From JAVJRN01 sp040218415 (GTDB lineage: Bacteria; Bacteroidota; Bacteroidia; Cytophagales; Cyclobacteriaceae), in assembly GCA_040218415.1 (NCBI GenBank), contig JAVJRN010000079.1, forward strand, positions 186,001 to 250,000: DNA of 64,000 nt, read 5' to 3'. The notes beneath the pieces are model-generated. The model was not told the DNA's origin. It saw nothing but the letters and a program-made list of their open reading frames with translations, and did no database searches. Shown piece after piece: positions 34,850-44,604 of this stretch; the first letter of the stretch is position 1, and every line of letters starts with the position of its first letter. Position numbers and translations under genes: made by a program.

Positions 34850-35509
34850 ATGTCTAATATGTTCTCGAGTTCAATTGGTAAGAAAGTAGCGATGGCGCTT
34901 TCAGGCCTTTTTCTTGTAATATTTTTACTAAATCACATTACAATAAATATGATTTCCGTGTTCAGTGCAAGTGCATTTAACGATGCATCGCATTTTATGG
35001 GGACGAATCCTTTGGTTCAATTTGGCCTCCAACCAGTATTGATGTTCGGGGTTGTGTTTCACTTTGTCATGGGATTCGTTTTAGAAGCAAAAAACAGAGC
35101 CTCGCGCCCTGTGGGTTATATGATGAAAAATGGAGCTGCAAATGCTTCTTGGATGTCAAGAAATATGATCTATTCAGGTTTAGTCGTTTTGGCTTTTCTT
35201 GGTTTACATTTCGTGGATTTTTGGCTTCCAGAAATGAACTATAAGTACATTGAACAGCTTCCTGAGGATGCCAATAGGTATTATGATGAATTGGTGCATA
35301 AATTTCAAAGTCCATTGAGAGTTGGAGCTTATGTGATCTCTTTTGTTCTTTTATCACTACACTTACTACACGGATTTCAATCGTCTTTCCAATCCATGGG
35401 CGTGAATAATAAGTTTACTCCCGGAATCAAAAAATTTGCTAAAGCATATGCAATCGTAATCCCAGCTGGATTCATATTTATTGCGCTTTACCATTATTTA
35501 AACCACTAA
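34850..35509 (+). CDS. sdhC: Succinate dehydrogenase/fumarate reductase cytochrome b subunit (B-type)
   Basis: The 219-residue membrane anchor has five hydrophobic helices in one polypeptide, as in B-type enzymes that bind two haems b. Histidines at the expected places are in F-L-L-N-H-I, F-G-V-V-F-H, F-L-G-L-H-F and L-L-S-L-H-L-L-H-G. Such enzymes transfer electrons between succinate and (mena)quinone. It lies 8 bases upstream of sdhA. Confidence 0.93.
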   Translation: MSNMFSSSIGKKVAMALSGLFLVIFLLNHITINMISVFSASAFNDASHFMGTNPLVQFGLQPVLMFGVVFHFVMGFVLEAKNRASRPVGYMMKNGAANASWMSRNMIYSGLVVLAFLGLHFVDFWLPEMNYKYIEQLPEDANRYYDELVHKFQSPLRVGAYVISFVLLSLHLLHGFQSSFQSMGVNNKFTPGIKKFAKAYAIVIPAGFIFIALYHYLNH

Positions 35510-35517
35510 AATAAGTC

Positions 35518-37527
35518 ATGAAAATAGGATCTAATTTTCCATCATTTATTCCAGAAGGCCCCATTGCTGAAAAGTGGACCAATCATAAGAACACTATTAA
35601 TCTTGTTAATCCTGCAAACAAACGATTGATTGACATCATCGTTGTTGGAACAGGATTAGCTGGAGGATCTGCGGCAGCTTCGTTAGCAGAGTTAGGTTAT
35701 AACGTCAAGGCTTTTTGTTTTCAAGATTCTCCAAGAAGAGCACATTCCATTGCCGCTCAAGGAGGGATCAATGCTTCTAAAAATTATCAAGGCGATGGAG
35801 ACTCAAATTATCGTTTATTTTATGACACTGTGAAAGGTGGAGATTACAGATCTCGCGAAGCAAACGTGTATAGATTGGCTGAAGTTTCAGGAAATATCAT
35901 CGATCAATGCGTAGCTCAAGGCGTTCCATTTGCTAGAGATTACGGTGGACTTTTAGACAATAGATCTTTCGGTGGAGTACTCGTTTCGAGAACTTTCTAT
36001 GCGAAAGGTCAAACAGGTCAGCAATTATTGTTAGGCGCGTATTCGGCAATGAACAGGCAAATTGGCCGTGGTAAGTTAAAAATGTACAATCGCCACGAAA
36101 TGATGGACCTTGTGCTGGTTGATGGTAAAGCAAGAGGAATTATCGCACGCGACTTGGTTTCGGGAAAATTGGAAAGACATTCGGCGCATGCTGTAGTCAT
36201 AGCCTCAGGAGGTTATGGAAACGTCTTTTACTTATCTACCAATGCCATGGGCAGCAATGTATCTGCCGCATGGAAAATCCACAAAAAAGGAGCTTGGTTT
36301 GCTAATCCTTGTTACACACAAATACACCCTACATGCATTCCTGTTTCTGGCGATCATCAGTCGAAATTAACATTGATGTCGGAATCTTTAAGAAATGACG
36401 GTCGTATTTGGGTACCGAAAAACTTAGAAGATGCGAAAGCAATTAAAGAAGGCAAACTAAAGCCTACTGAACTTAAAGAAGAAGACAGAGATTATTATTT
36501 GGAAAGAAGATATCCGGCCTTTGGTAATTTGGTTCCAAGAGATGTCGCCTCAAGAGCAGCGAAAGAGCGATGCGATGCTGGGTATGGAGTGAATAAAACA
36601 GGTGAAGCGGTATATCTTGATTTTGCTGACGCTATTATGCGATATGGTAAAGAGCAAGCTCATGTTAAAGGGCTTAATGAAGATGACGAGAACTTGGTTG
36701 AAAAATTAGGAAAAGAGGTCATCAAATCTAAATATGGCAACCTCTTTCAAATGTATGAAAAGATTGTAGATGAAAATCCATACGAAACACCAATGATGAT
36801 TTATCCAGCGGTGCATTATACCATGGGCGGTACTTGGGTAGATTATAACTTAATGACCACTATTCCAGGTTGCTTTAGTATTGGAGAGTCAAACTTCTCC
36901 GATCATGGAGCAAACAGACTGGGTGCTTCTGCCTTAATGCAAGGATTGGCTGACGGTTATTTTGTATTACCTTATACTATTGGGCATTATCTTTCCGATG
37001 ATATTAGAACTGGTAAAATATCTACCGATTTGCCAGAGTTTGCAACAGCAGAGTCAGAAGTCAAAGCTGAATTAGACAAACTCGTCAACAATAATGGAAC
37101 TAAATCAGTTGATTATTTCCATAAACGATTAGGTAAAGTAATGTGGAATCAGGCAGGTATGGCAAGAAACGAAGAAGGCCTAAAAGCTGCTATTAAGGAA
37201 ATTGCTGAAATCAGAGAGGAGTTTTACAAAGACGTTAAAATACCTGGTAAAGCTGAAGACTATAATGAAGAATTAGCTAAAGCAGGCCGTGTTGCTGATT
37301 TCTTAGAATTAGGTGAATTATTTGCGAAAGATGCCCTTGATAGAGAGGAATCTTGTGGTGGACACTTCCGAGAAGAACATCAGACTGGTGATGGCGAGGC
37401 GAAACGTCGAAAAGAATACCAATACGTAGCTGCTTGGGAATATAAAGGTAAGCCTAGTGAGGCTATTCTTCACAAAGAAGATCTCATTTACCATGATATT
37501 GAAGTAAAAGAAAGAAGTTATAAATAA
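35518..37527 (+). CDS. sdhA: Succinate dehydrogenase/fumarate reductase flavoprotein subunit
   Basis: The 669-residue catalytic subunit has the FAD-binding [10 protein letters not shown] start and covalent-flavin site H76 in [11 protein letters not shown]. The substrate-site pieces H-P-T and R-L-G-A-S-A-L are visible. The length and the C-terminal [13 protein letters not shown] region fit the long Bacteroidota form. It oxidises succinate to fumarate and passes electrons to SdhB. Confidence 0.95.
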   Translation: MKIGSNFPSFIPEGPIAEKWTNHKNTINLVNPANKRLIDIIVVGTGLAGGSAAASLAELGYNVKAFCFQDSPRRAHSIAAQGGINASKNYQGDGDSNYRLFYDTVKGGDYRSREANVYRLAEVSGNIIDQCVAQGVPFARDYGGLLDNRSFGGVLVSRTFYAKGQTGQQLLLGAYSAMNRQIGRGKLKMYNRHEMMDLVLVDGKARGIIARDLVSGKLERHSAHAVVIASGGYGNVFYLSTNAMGSNVSAAWKIHKKGAWFANPCYTQIHPTCIPVSGDHQSKLTLMSESLRNDGRIWVPKNLEDAKAIKEGKLKPTELKEEDRDYYLERRYPAFGNLVPRDVASRAAKERCDAGYGVNKTGEAVYLDFADAIMRYGKEQAHVKGLNEDDENLVEKLGKEVIKSKYGNLFQMYEKIVDENPYETPMMIYPAVHYTMGGTWVDYNLMTTIPGCFSIGESNFSDHGANRLGASALMQGLADGYFVLPYTIGHYLSDDIRTGKISTDLPEFATAESEVKAELDKLVNNNGTKSVDYFHKRLGKVMWNQAGMARNEEGLKAAIKEIAEIREEFYKDVKIPGKAEDYNEELAKAGRVADFLELGELFAKDALDREESCGGHFREEHQTGDGEAKRRKEYQYVAAWEYKGKPSEAILHKEDLIYHDIEVKERSYK

Positions 37528-37559
37528 GGAATTGTTCCTTAAACTATAAATGAAAATAT

Positions 37560-38303
37560 ATGAATCTTAAGTTAAAAATCTGGAGACAAAGTAACGCATC
37601 AGACAAAGGAAAAGCTGTTGACTATGACATTAAAGGAATAGAACCAGACATGTCTTTTCTTGAGATGCTCGATATATTGAATACTGGCCTTATTGAAAAA
37701 GGAGAAGAACCAGTTGCATTTGATCATGATTGTAGAGAGGGCATTTGTGGTAGCTGTTCATTACAAATCAACGGGAGGCCGCATGGCCCAGATACTGAAA
37801 TCACAACGTGCCAACTTCACATGAGAAAGTTCAAAGATGGCGACACAATACACATAGAGCCATTTAGAGCTAAAGGATTTCCTGTAATCAAAGATCTTAT
37901 CGTTGATAGAAGCTCTTTTGACAGAATCCAACATGCAGGAGGGTTTGTCTCTGTGAATACCTCTGGTAATACACAGGATGCCAATTCTATTCCAATCAAT
38001 AAGCAAAATGCAGACTTGGCTTTTGATGCTGCAACTTGTATTGGATGTGGTGCTTGTGTTGCAGCTTGTAAAAACGCTTCTGCGATGCTTTTTGTATCAG
38101 CGAAAGTTTCTCAATATGCATTACTACCTCAAGGACAAGTCGAGAGGAAACTGAGAGCTGAAAATATGGTGGCTCAGATGGACGCAGAGGGCTTTGGAGC
38201 ATGTACTAACACAGGAGCATGTGAAGCTGAATGTCCTAAAGGAATTAGTTTAACGAATATTGCCAGATTAAATCGAGAGTATTTAAGCTCATCAGTGAGC
38301 TAA
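37560..38303 (+). CDS. sdhB: Succinate dehydrogenase/fumarate reductase iron-sulfur subunit
   Basis: The 247-residue protein carries three clusters. The [2Fe-2S] ligands are C58, C63, C66 and C84 (CREGICGSC, then T-T-C-Q). The [4Fe-4S] and [3Fe-4S] ligands lie in [11 protein letters not shown] and [15 protein letters not shown]. It links SdhA to the cytochrome subunit. A strong terminator follows, so sdhCAB is a complete three-gene operon. Confidence 0.95.
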   Translation: MNLKLKIWRQSNASDKGKAVDYDIKGIEPDMSFLEMLDILNTGLIEKGEEPVAFDHDCREGICGSCSLQINGRPHGPDTEITTCQLHMRKFKDGDTIHIEPFRAKGFPVIKDLIVDRSSFDRIQHAGGFVSVNTSGNTQDANSIPINKQNADLAFDAATCIGCGACVAACKNASAMLFVSAKVSQYALLPQGQVERKLRAENMVAQMDAEGFGACTNTGACEAECPKGISLTNIARLNREYLSSSVS

Positions 38304-38325
38304 ATAAAACTCAAAAAATAACTTT

Positions 38326-38356
38326 AACCCCGTGCTACTTAGCTCGGGGTTTTTTA
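38326..38356 (+). terminator. Intrinsic terminator of sdhCAB
   Basis: The stem AACCCCG/CGGGGTT with a 12-nt loop is followed by a run of six T, 22 bases after the sdhB stop codon. Confidence 0.85.
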
Positions 38357-38433
38357 TTTCTAATACAATTTATCAATCTTCGTGCAATGAGTTATTCCAT
38401 ATTTAATATCAAGGATATAAAACCACATAACCA

Positions 38434-41145
38434 TTGAAAAAAATTCTGATCGGTCTATCCATTCTGTTGCTTTTGAGCGCATTAGCCATTACCTATCAAA
38501 AATGGAATAATGATGAAAATCTAACTGTTTGGTCCTTTGTGCCGAAAAATGCGCTTGCTATTTATGAATCCGAAGAACCGCTTGCAGCATTTAAAGAAGT
38601 TTCCCAAACAGAATTATGGGAAAACTTACGAGTGATAGAAACACTCAAAAATCTTCAGCAGCACATCCAATCTTTTGATACCCTTTCTGGTGTAAAGTCT
38701 TTCTCCAATCATTTTAAGAAGAATCATATCCTAGCGTCGCTCAATAAAATAAGTAGTGACAATTTTGACATTTTACTGGTGGTTGAGGTCAATAGTTTAT
38801 CCCAACACACATTTATCAGCAAAGTACTATCTGAAATTAAGAATAACGGCTATCAACTGAAAACAAGAAAGTACCTTGAGTTTACCATTACGGATATCAC
38901 AAGTTCAAATTCAGATAATGTTTTCACCTACATTTATTATCAGAATTATTTCGTTTGTAGTTTCACCGCATTCTTGGTTGAGGATGCCGTTCGGTCAGTG
39001 GCAAATGAAGATCAAGAAAACTTCCTGCAACTTAATTCTGAATTAAATAATCTCACAAAACTTCAATTAGACCAAGGAAATCTATATTTAAATACACTCG
39101 ATGCTGAGTCATTCTTAAACACATTTACCAACAAAAGAAATGACTTGAAAATTGGCAAGTCAAGTTACTTAGACATTAAAGTAGATCAGAAAAACATCAG
39201 CTTGAGTGGATTCACCATTTCTAATAAAACTGACGACTTTCTCTCAATCTTCAATAACATTTCATCGGGAAGTTTTTTGATGACGGAAATAATACCCAAT
39301 GAGACTGCTTTTTTAAACCATATTAGCGTCAGTGATCCCAATCAATTTTCGAAAAACTTAGATAAATATCTCGAAAAAGCATCACCGAAAGTGCTTGAAA
39401 AACGACTTGAGATACTTAATTCAATTGATTTGGATGTGGCTTACACTTATCAATTAATTGATAGTGAAATAGGCGTTGTTACTTTAGAAGAAAGTAGAGA
39501 AGACCAGCTGGATAAGTTGCTTATTTTACAGGTGCGTGACATGGGTGAAACAATGAAATATTTCAATTCTGTTGATGAAAGAAGAAGTGCTTTAGAAAAT
39601 GATACCGTATATGTAGAGCAATTTGGAAATTATGAAATAAGGAAACTGCCAGCTGCAGATTTTGGATATGCATTGATTGGAGACATTGGACATGGTTTTG
39701 ATCAGAGTTATTATCTCCCCTATCGTAATTATGTAATCATTTCCAATAATCTCCAACGTTTGAAATCATTTACATTTTCCATAGAAGATGAAAACACTTG
39801 GAGTAAATCATTGGTCTCCAATAATTTCTTATCCAATATAGACCAAGGAGCCAATTTAAGTTTGATCGTAAATACACCAAGAGTTTGGAGTAAAATCATA
39901 AAAGCACTCAAACCCACTTGGGCTGATCACTTAGATAAGTATGCCTATTCCTATAAAAATCTCGAATTTTTGGCCTTCCAGTTTAGCGCTGTAGACGATA
40001 AGTTTTACACTCGATTTACCATTAATCAGCCAGAGTTACCAGTGAGTAAATTACCGACGGAGATTAAAGTTCAACAATCGATTACGCTCGGAGATTATGC
40101 CAATCAAAAACCATATTTAGTTACCAACCAACTAACTAAAACCAAAGAAATCATCATACAAGACTCTTCTAAATCACTATATCTGTTAGATGATCAGTTT
40201 GAATTTTTATGGTCAAAAAACATAAATGATAAAATAAAATCGAAGATTTACCAAATTGATTATTATAAAAATAACAAGCTTCAATATTTATTTTCCACTG
40301 AAAGAGCGGTTCATTTAATTGACCGAACAGGGACTTATATACCAGGTTTCCCGAAAACCCTTCAAGGAAACGAAAGAATCAAATTTTTCACCTTGGTTGA
40401 CTATAAAAACACCAAGAATTATCGTTTTGCCATTGCTGGCTATGACGGTCAACTTTTCTTAACGGATAAGGATTTAAAACCAGTCGGGAACTGGACTCCA
40501 AAAAAATATGATGGTGAGATTCAAGAGGAATTTCGGCATGTCAGAATCGAGAATACTGACTTTATGATAACCTTACTAAATAGTGGTAAGCTCTATGTAC
40601 AAAATAGAAAAGGAGACAATAGGGATGGTTTTCCTTTAGATTTTGGCATACCTACCACTGGATATTTTATCAAAACCTCCAACAATATTTCGCAATCTTC
40701 TATGGTGCTGGTAACCTCAATAGGTGAAATCATAGAAATAGCCATGGACTCAAGGCTTATTAGTCGGGAGCAGATTTACAAACCAGCCACACAAACTACT
40801 TTTGAAATAATTCCTGATATCGCGAATGAAACATTTCTAATTCTCAGGAAAACTGAAAACAAGTATGAATTTTTAAGTGAATCGGGCGAACTGCTCTTTT
40901 CGAAAGATTATTTCGCCACCAAACCAATATCTATACAGTATTATCGGCTTGGCGGGGACAATGATTATGTAGTTATTGTAGATCCTAATGGCTCATATCT
41001 ATATCTCTATAACATGAGTGGCAATCTTATTACCGGTAGACCGCTAGCCGCGTCACAACCTATTAGCCTAATGAAATACGGAAAAGAGCTGCGCATTTAT
41101 CGCGCTCTTGATAGAAATGTGGAACAACTGTCAATCAAATTCTAA
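38434..41145 (+). CDS. Large membrane-anchored protein, possible DUF3352-like N-terminus and beta-propeller-like C-terminus
   Basis: The 903-residue product begins with a lysine-flanked hydrophobic helix (I-L-I-G-L-S-I-L-L-L-L-S), so it is a periplasmic membrane-anchored or secreted protein. Residues about 30-540 carry V-P-K-N-A-L-A-I-Y-E-S, reminiscent of DUF3352. Residues about 560-900 consist of repeated strands with G-F-P motifs (YIPGFPKT, RDGFPLDFG) and K-S-L-Y-L-L-D-like blades, suggesting a beta-propeller. The only standard start near the signal helix is TTG, and an in-frame stop lies just upstream. I do not recognise a function. It is followed by the nucleotidyltransferase-like gene 344 bases later. 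Confidence 0.65.
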   Translation: MKKILIGLSILLLLSALAITYQKWNNDENLTVWSFVPKNALAIYESEEPLAAFKEVSQTELWENLRVIETLKNLQQHIQSFDTLSGVKSFSNHFKKNHILASLNKISSDNFDILLVVEVNSLSQHTFISKVLSEIKNNGYQLKTRKYLEFTITDITSSNSDNVFTYIYYQNYFVCSFTAFLVEDAVRSVANEDQENFLQLNSELNNLTKLQLDQGNLYLNTLDAESFLNTFTNKRNDLKIGKSSYLDIKVDQKNISLSGFTISNKTDDFLSIFNNISSGSFLMTEIIPNETAFLNHISVSDPNQFSKNLDKYLEKASPKVLEKRLEILNSIDLDVAYTYQLIDSEIGVVTLEESREDQLDKLLILQVRDMGETMKYFNSVDERRSALENDTVYVEQFGNYEIRKLPAADFGYALIGDIGHGFDQSYYLPYRNYVIISNNLQRLKSFTFSIEDENTWSKSLVSNNFLSNIDQGANLSLIVNTPRVWSKIIKALKPTWADHLDKYAYSYKNLEFLAFQFSAVDDKFYTRFTINQPELPVSKLPTEIKVQQSITLGDYANQKPYLVTNQLTKTKEIIIQDSSKSLYLLDDQFEFLWSKNINDKIKSKIYQIDYYKNNKLQYLFSTERAVHLIDRTGTYIPGFPKTLQGNERIKFFTLVDYKNTKNYRFAIAGYDGQLFLTDKDLKPVGNWTPKKYDGEIQEEFRHVRIENTDFMITLLNSGKLYVQNRKGDNRDGFPLDFGIPTTGYFIKTSNNISQSSMVLVTSIGEIIEIAMDSRLISREQIYKPATQTTFEIIPDIANETFLILRKTENKYEFLSESGELLFSKDYFATKPISIQYYRLGGDNDYVVIVDPNGSYLYLYNMSGNLITGRPLAASQPISLMKYGKELRIYRALDRNVEQLSIKF

Positions 41146-41489
41146 ACTAACAACTGTTCCAAGTTACTTTTTAACATATTAATTCATCGAGGAAACTCAA
41201 TTTGCATAAAGCATAATCCTGCCGAATAATATTGAAGGTTTACTTCACTTATGGACAAGAAAGCGATGAGAATGGACAAAAAATCCATGTCTTTTCAAAA
41301 AATACTTTTAGGATCAAAACCCAGTGAGAAATAATAGCTGAGAAATGAAAATACGGAAGCATTAATTCAGAAACTGAATGTTTAACTTTTACACCTGAAA
41401 AGTGCCTAAAATTTAAATAATCACAGAAACTCCATATTAAATTTATAATTTAGCCGAATTGGTTTATTTTGGTGTTGTCACCCTATAAA
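41146..41489. other. Intergenic region upstream of the nucleotidyltransferase-like gene
   Basis: This AT-rich stretch has only a weak 6-bp inverted repeat (ATTCAG-AAA-CTGAAT, 41365-41379) and a 27-codon Met/Lys-rich frame that I reject as a gene. No clear promoter or terminator is seen. Confidence 0.4.
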
Positions 41490-42482
41490 ATGAATAGAGA
41501 CTACAAACTATTGTTAAAAAATTTAATGAGCAGACATTACGATGAGGCTTTGCGAGAGTCCGTAGTATCTGATTCGTTTAATCAATACGACTCTGAAGTG
41601 ATGCAATACGCGCTAGAGTCAATGGCTGAAATAGATCCTTCCTATGCTTACAAGGCCTTTCATTTAGCAAAAAGAATTCAGGAAAAACTAGCCAAAGAAT
41701 TAGCCATCCGAAACTATAACGTTGATTTTAGGTATCAAGGACCAATACAAACAGAGACCAATATTGTATTATATGGAGATATGGAACTGATGGTTATTGC
41801 CGAAAGCGTTTACTCCGAGCCTTGGAAAATAGTCAAAAACATAACCATGGAAATGATGGATATTTTGACACAGGGTAGTATTTATCAGCGAGTAGACAAT
41901 AGCGACAAAATGAAAGTTCGAATTCAGACACTAAAGCCTAGCTGTGAAATTACCATACTACCGGCTTTATGGTTAGACAATAAAGAATACAAGGAATCAA
42001 AACGTGAAATAGACCGTGGAGTCACTGAGTATAATCTTCTAAGGAAAACACGAAGGAAGTATCTCCCCTTTAAGCATATCGCCAGAATAAACGCGAAAGA
42101 CGCTAAGACTAACGGTGGCTTAAAAAGAGTCATCCGGCTTTTGAGGACTTTGGTTAGAGATTCGGAGAGTAATATAGACTTGACTCCTCAGGAAATAGAA
42201 AGTATTATGTATGCCATTCCTGAAAAGCAGTTGATCCATGATCCGAAAAAATCTTTAGCACTTCTAAATATTGCTTTCGCGCAGCTGAGTCGCTTATCGC
42301 AAGATTTAACTTATCTTCAAAAACTAATTTCTCCAAGTGAAAAGGAACTAGTCTTTGGGCGTAAAGCATACAAGCAAGCAGAAGTGAAGAGGTTGAAGGA
42401 AAATCTCAATGATTTGATAAAAGACCTAAGTGAAGAATTAAAAAAAGAGGACAAGAACCTTTATAGCGACGTTCTTTATTAA
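41490..42482 (+). CDS. Divergent nucleotidyltransferase-fold protein (CD-NTase/OAS-like core)
   Basis: The 330-residue soluble protein matches the polymerase-beta-type nucleotidyltransferase core: G84-P85, an 11-residue spacer, then D97-M-E99 in LYGDMELMV where OAS/CD-NTase enzymes have G-S-x10-11-D-x-D/E. The third carboxylate would be E153 in CEITILPALW, resembling the h-D-h-h-P strand. A helix GGLKRVIRLLRTLVRD follows, as in CD-NTases. The Ser of the G-S motif is replaced by Pro and the third Asp by Glu, so activity is uncertain. No effector gene of a CBASS system lies beside it. I use the ATG; near-cognate TTG codons lie just upstream. The call rests on motif reading only. Confidence 0.5.
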   Translation: MNRDYKLLLKNLMSRHYDEALRESVVSDSFNQYDSEVMQYALESMAEIDPSYAYKAFHLAKRIQEKLAKELAIRNYNVDFRYQGPIQTETNIVLYGDMELMVIAESVYSEPWKIVKNITMEMMDILTQGSIYQRVDNSDKMKVRIQTLKPSCEITILPALWLDNKEYKESKREIDRGVTEYNLLRKTRRKYLPFKHIARINAKDAKTNGGLKRVIRLLRTLVRDSESNIDLTPQEIESIMYAIPEKQLIHDPKKSLALLNIAFAQLSRLSQDLTYLQKLISPSEKELVFGRKAYKQAEVKRLKENLNDLIKDLSEELKKEDKNLYSDVLY

Positions 42483-42512
42483 TCCTCTTTTATTTTTCCC
42501 GCTAAAAATGCA

Positions 42513-44546
42513 TTAGGACAATCCCGCTCTGATTAACAATGCTTCAGGGCTTGGCTCTTTTCCCCTAAATTTCACATACAGATCCATTGGATGTTCTGTT
42601 CCCCCTTTGCTCAACACATTGTCCTTGAAGGCGAGCGCAACTTCTTTATCGAACACTCCTTTTTCCTGAAACAGTGCAAAGGCATCCGCATCCAATACTT
42701 CCGCCCATTTGTAGCTGTAATAACCCGCCGCATAACCCCCAGCGAAAATATGTCCAAATTGAACACTCATACTGGTATTTTCGACATTCGGGAAAAGGTC
42801 GACTTTCTCAAAGGCTTGTTTTTCTATTGTTACCACATCCTCCATTTTTTCTATTTCAGTAGCAGTGGCATGATGCCAAGTCATATCCAATAATGCTAAA
42901 CTAATCTGACGAACGGTAGCATATGCTTCGTGGTAAGTAGCGCTTGCCTTTATTGCATCAATATACCTCTGAGGAATAAGCTCATTGGTCTCATAATGTC
43001 TTGCAAACAAGTCTAAACATTCTTTTTCATAGCACCAGTTCTCAAGAATTTGGGAAGGTAACTCTACAAAATCCCAGAACACGCTTGTTCCTGAAAGACT
43101 CGCATATTTTGTATCAGCAAGCATGCCGTGCAATGCATGACCAAACTCATGAAACAGGGTATTAACCTCTTCAAATTTGAGCAAAGAGGGAGTCTTGGAA
43201 GTCGATGGTGTAAAATTACAAACAATACTCACTATCGGAATGGTGGTCTTTCCATCCATTTTTCTTTGTTCTCTGAATGAGGTCATCCAAGCACCACCAC
43301 GTTTGCCTTTTCTAGGAAAAAAATCAGCGTAAAAAATGGCTTTTATGTCTCCATTAGAATCAATCACCTCATATGCTTCTACCTCTTTATGGTAAGTAGG
43401 AAGATCGTTATTTCTCTTGAAGGAAATATCATATAACTTTTCAGAGGTAGTGAAAACACCTTGAATAACATTTTCAAGCTTGAAGTATGGCTTGGTCAAT
43501 TCATCATCTAAATCGTATTTCTTCTTACGAAGTTTTTCAGAATAATAAGCCCAATCCCATCTCTCCAAATGGTGACTCGCGCCTAATTCTTTCATGAACT
43601 CTTTAATTTCCTCAACTTCCTCTTTTGCTTTGGGTAATGCTCTTTGCATGAGGTCTTCTAAAAACGCAAACACTTGAGTGGGCTCTTGCGCCATTCTTTC
43701 TTCGAGTACGTATTTGGCATAGGTTTCATAGCCAAGTAACCTGGCAATTTCAGCTCTTAAACTAACTATTTGCTTAAGCAAATCCTGATTATCGTATTCA
43801 TCTCCTTTTAAGCATTTTGACATGTATGCCTTATACAACTGCTCTCTAAGCACTCGATTTTCAGCATGCTCCATAAAAGGAATATAACTCGGCGCTTGAA
43901 GCGTAAACACCCATTTCCCTTCCTTACCGTTCTGCTTTGCGGTATCCGATGCTTGATCTTTGACCCCTTCAGGCAAGCCTTTCAAATCTGCTTCATCATC
44001 TATAACCAACTCGTATTTATTGGTCTCCGCTAAGAGGTTTTCTCCGAATTGCAACGTCAACTTTGAAAGTTCCATGGAGATTTCTTTAAACCTCTCTTTA
44101 GACTCTCCCTGAAGGTCCGCGCCACTCCTGACAAAACCTTTGTAGGTCTTTTCAAGCAACATAGCTTCCTCCCCTGTCGACTTAGCATTTTGATAAACCG
44201 TTTTGATCCGTTTCCACAGCTTCTCGTTTTGCTTAACTTCATTATCAAAAGCACTCAACATTGGCGAAGCATCACGTGTAATTGCCTGAAGATCATCACT
44301 CGTTTCAGCTGAATTGAGGTTAAATAGCACAGAAGCTACATTACCGAGAAGTTCACCACCTTTTTCGAGCGCCTCAATTGTATTAGCAAAAGTTGGATTA
44401 TCCTCATTATCGGTAATTAAGTCAATCTCTTTTTTAGCCCTTGCTATTCCCTCCTCAAGCGCTGGCAAGTAGTGCTCATTTTTAATCTCATGAAAAGGTG
44501 GAACTTCAAATGGTGTTGTATAACTATTTAAAAATGGATTAGACAT
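42513..44546 (-). CDS. M3 family metallopeptidase (oligopeptidase A / dipeptidyl carboxypeptidase type)
   Basis: The 677-residue enzyme is a thimet-oligopeptidase-like zinc peptidase that cleaves short peptides in the cytoplasm. The zinc site is H466-E467-x-x-H470 in FHEFGHALHG, with third ligand E495 in WDFVELPSQ. There is no signal peptide. The ATG giving MSNPFLNSYTTPFE aligns with the family; an ATG eight codons upstream would leave almost no space to the divergent gene. Confidence 0.92.
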   Translation of the reverse strand: MSNPFLNSYTTPFEVPPFHEIKNEHYLPALEEGIARAKKEIDLITDNEDNPTFANTIEALEKGGELLGNVASVLFNLNSAETSDDLQAITRDASPMLSAFDNEVKQNEKLWKRIKTVYQNAKSTGEEAMLLEKTYKGFVRSGADLQGESKERFKEISMELSKLTLQFGENLLAETNKYELVIDDEADLKGLPEGVKDQASDTAKQNGKEGKWVFTLQAPSYIPFMEHAENRVLREQLYKAYMSKCLKGDEYDNQDLLKQIVSLRAEIARLLGYETYAKYVLEERMAQEPTQVFAFLEDLMQRALPKAKEEVEEIKEFMKELGASHHLERWDWAYYSEKLRKKKYDLDDELTKPYFKLENVIQGVFTTSEKLYDISFKRNNDLPTYHKEVEAYEVIDSNGDIKAIFYADFFPRKGKRGGAWMTSFREQRKMDGKTTIPIVSIVCNFTPSTSKTPSLLKFEEVNTLFHEFGHALHGMLADTKYASLSGTSVFWDFVELPSQILENWCYEKECLDLFARHYETNELIPQRYIDAIKASATYHEAYATVRQISLALLDMTWHHATATEIEKMEDVVTIEKQAFEKVDLFPNVENTSMSVQFGHIFAGGYAAGYYSYKWAEVLDADAFALFQEKGVFDKEVALAFKDNVLSKGGTEHPMDLYVKFRGKEPSPEALLIRAGLS

Positions 44547-44604
44547 ATTCAATTTTTTTATGAGCCTCAAATTTAGTTTTATAAGCGTTAAATTTGCGCC
44601 AAAA

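Noticed and set aside
41251..41334. 27-codon frame rich in Met and Lys upstream of the nucleotidyltransferase-like gene
   Set aside because: Too short, no start context, no conserved feature.
41490..42482. Calling the nucleotidyltransferase-like gene a CBASS operon
   Set aside because: No effector, Cap2/Cap3-like or HORMA gene is next to it, and catalytic motifs are altered.
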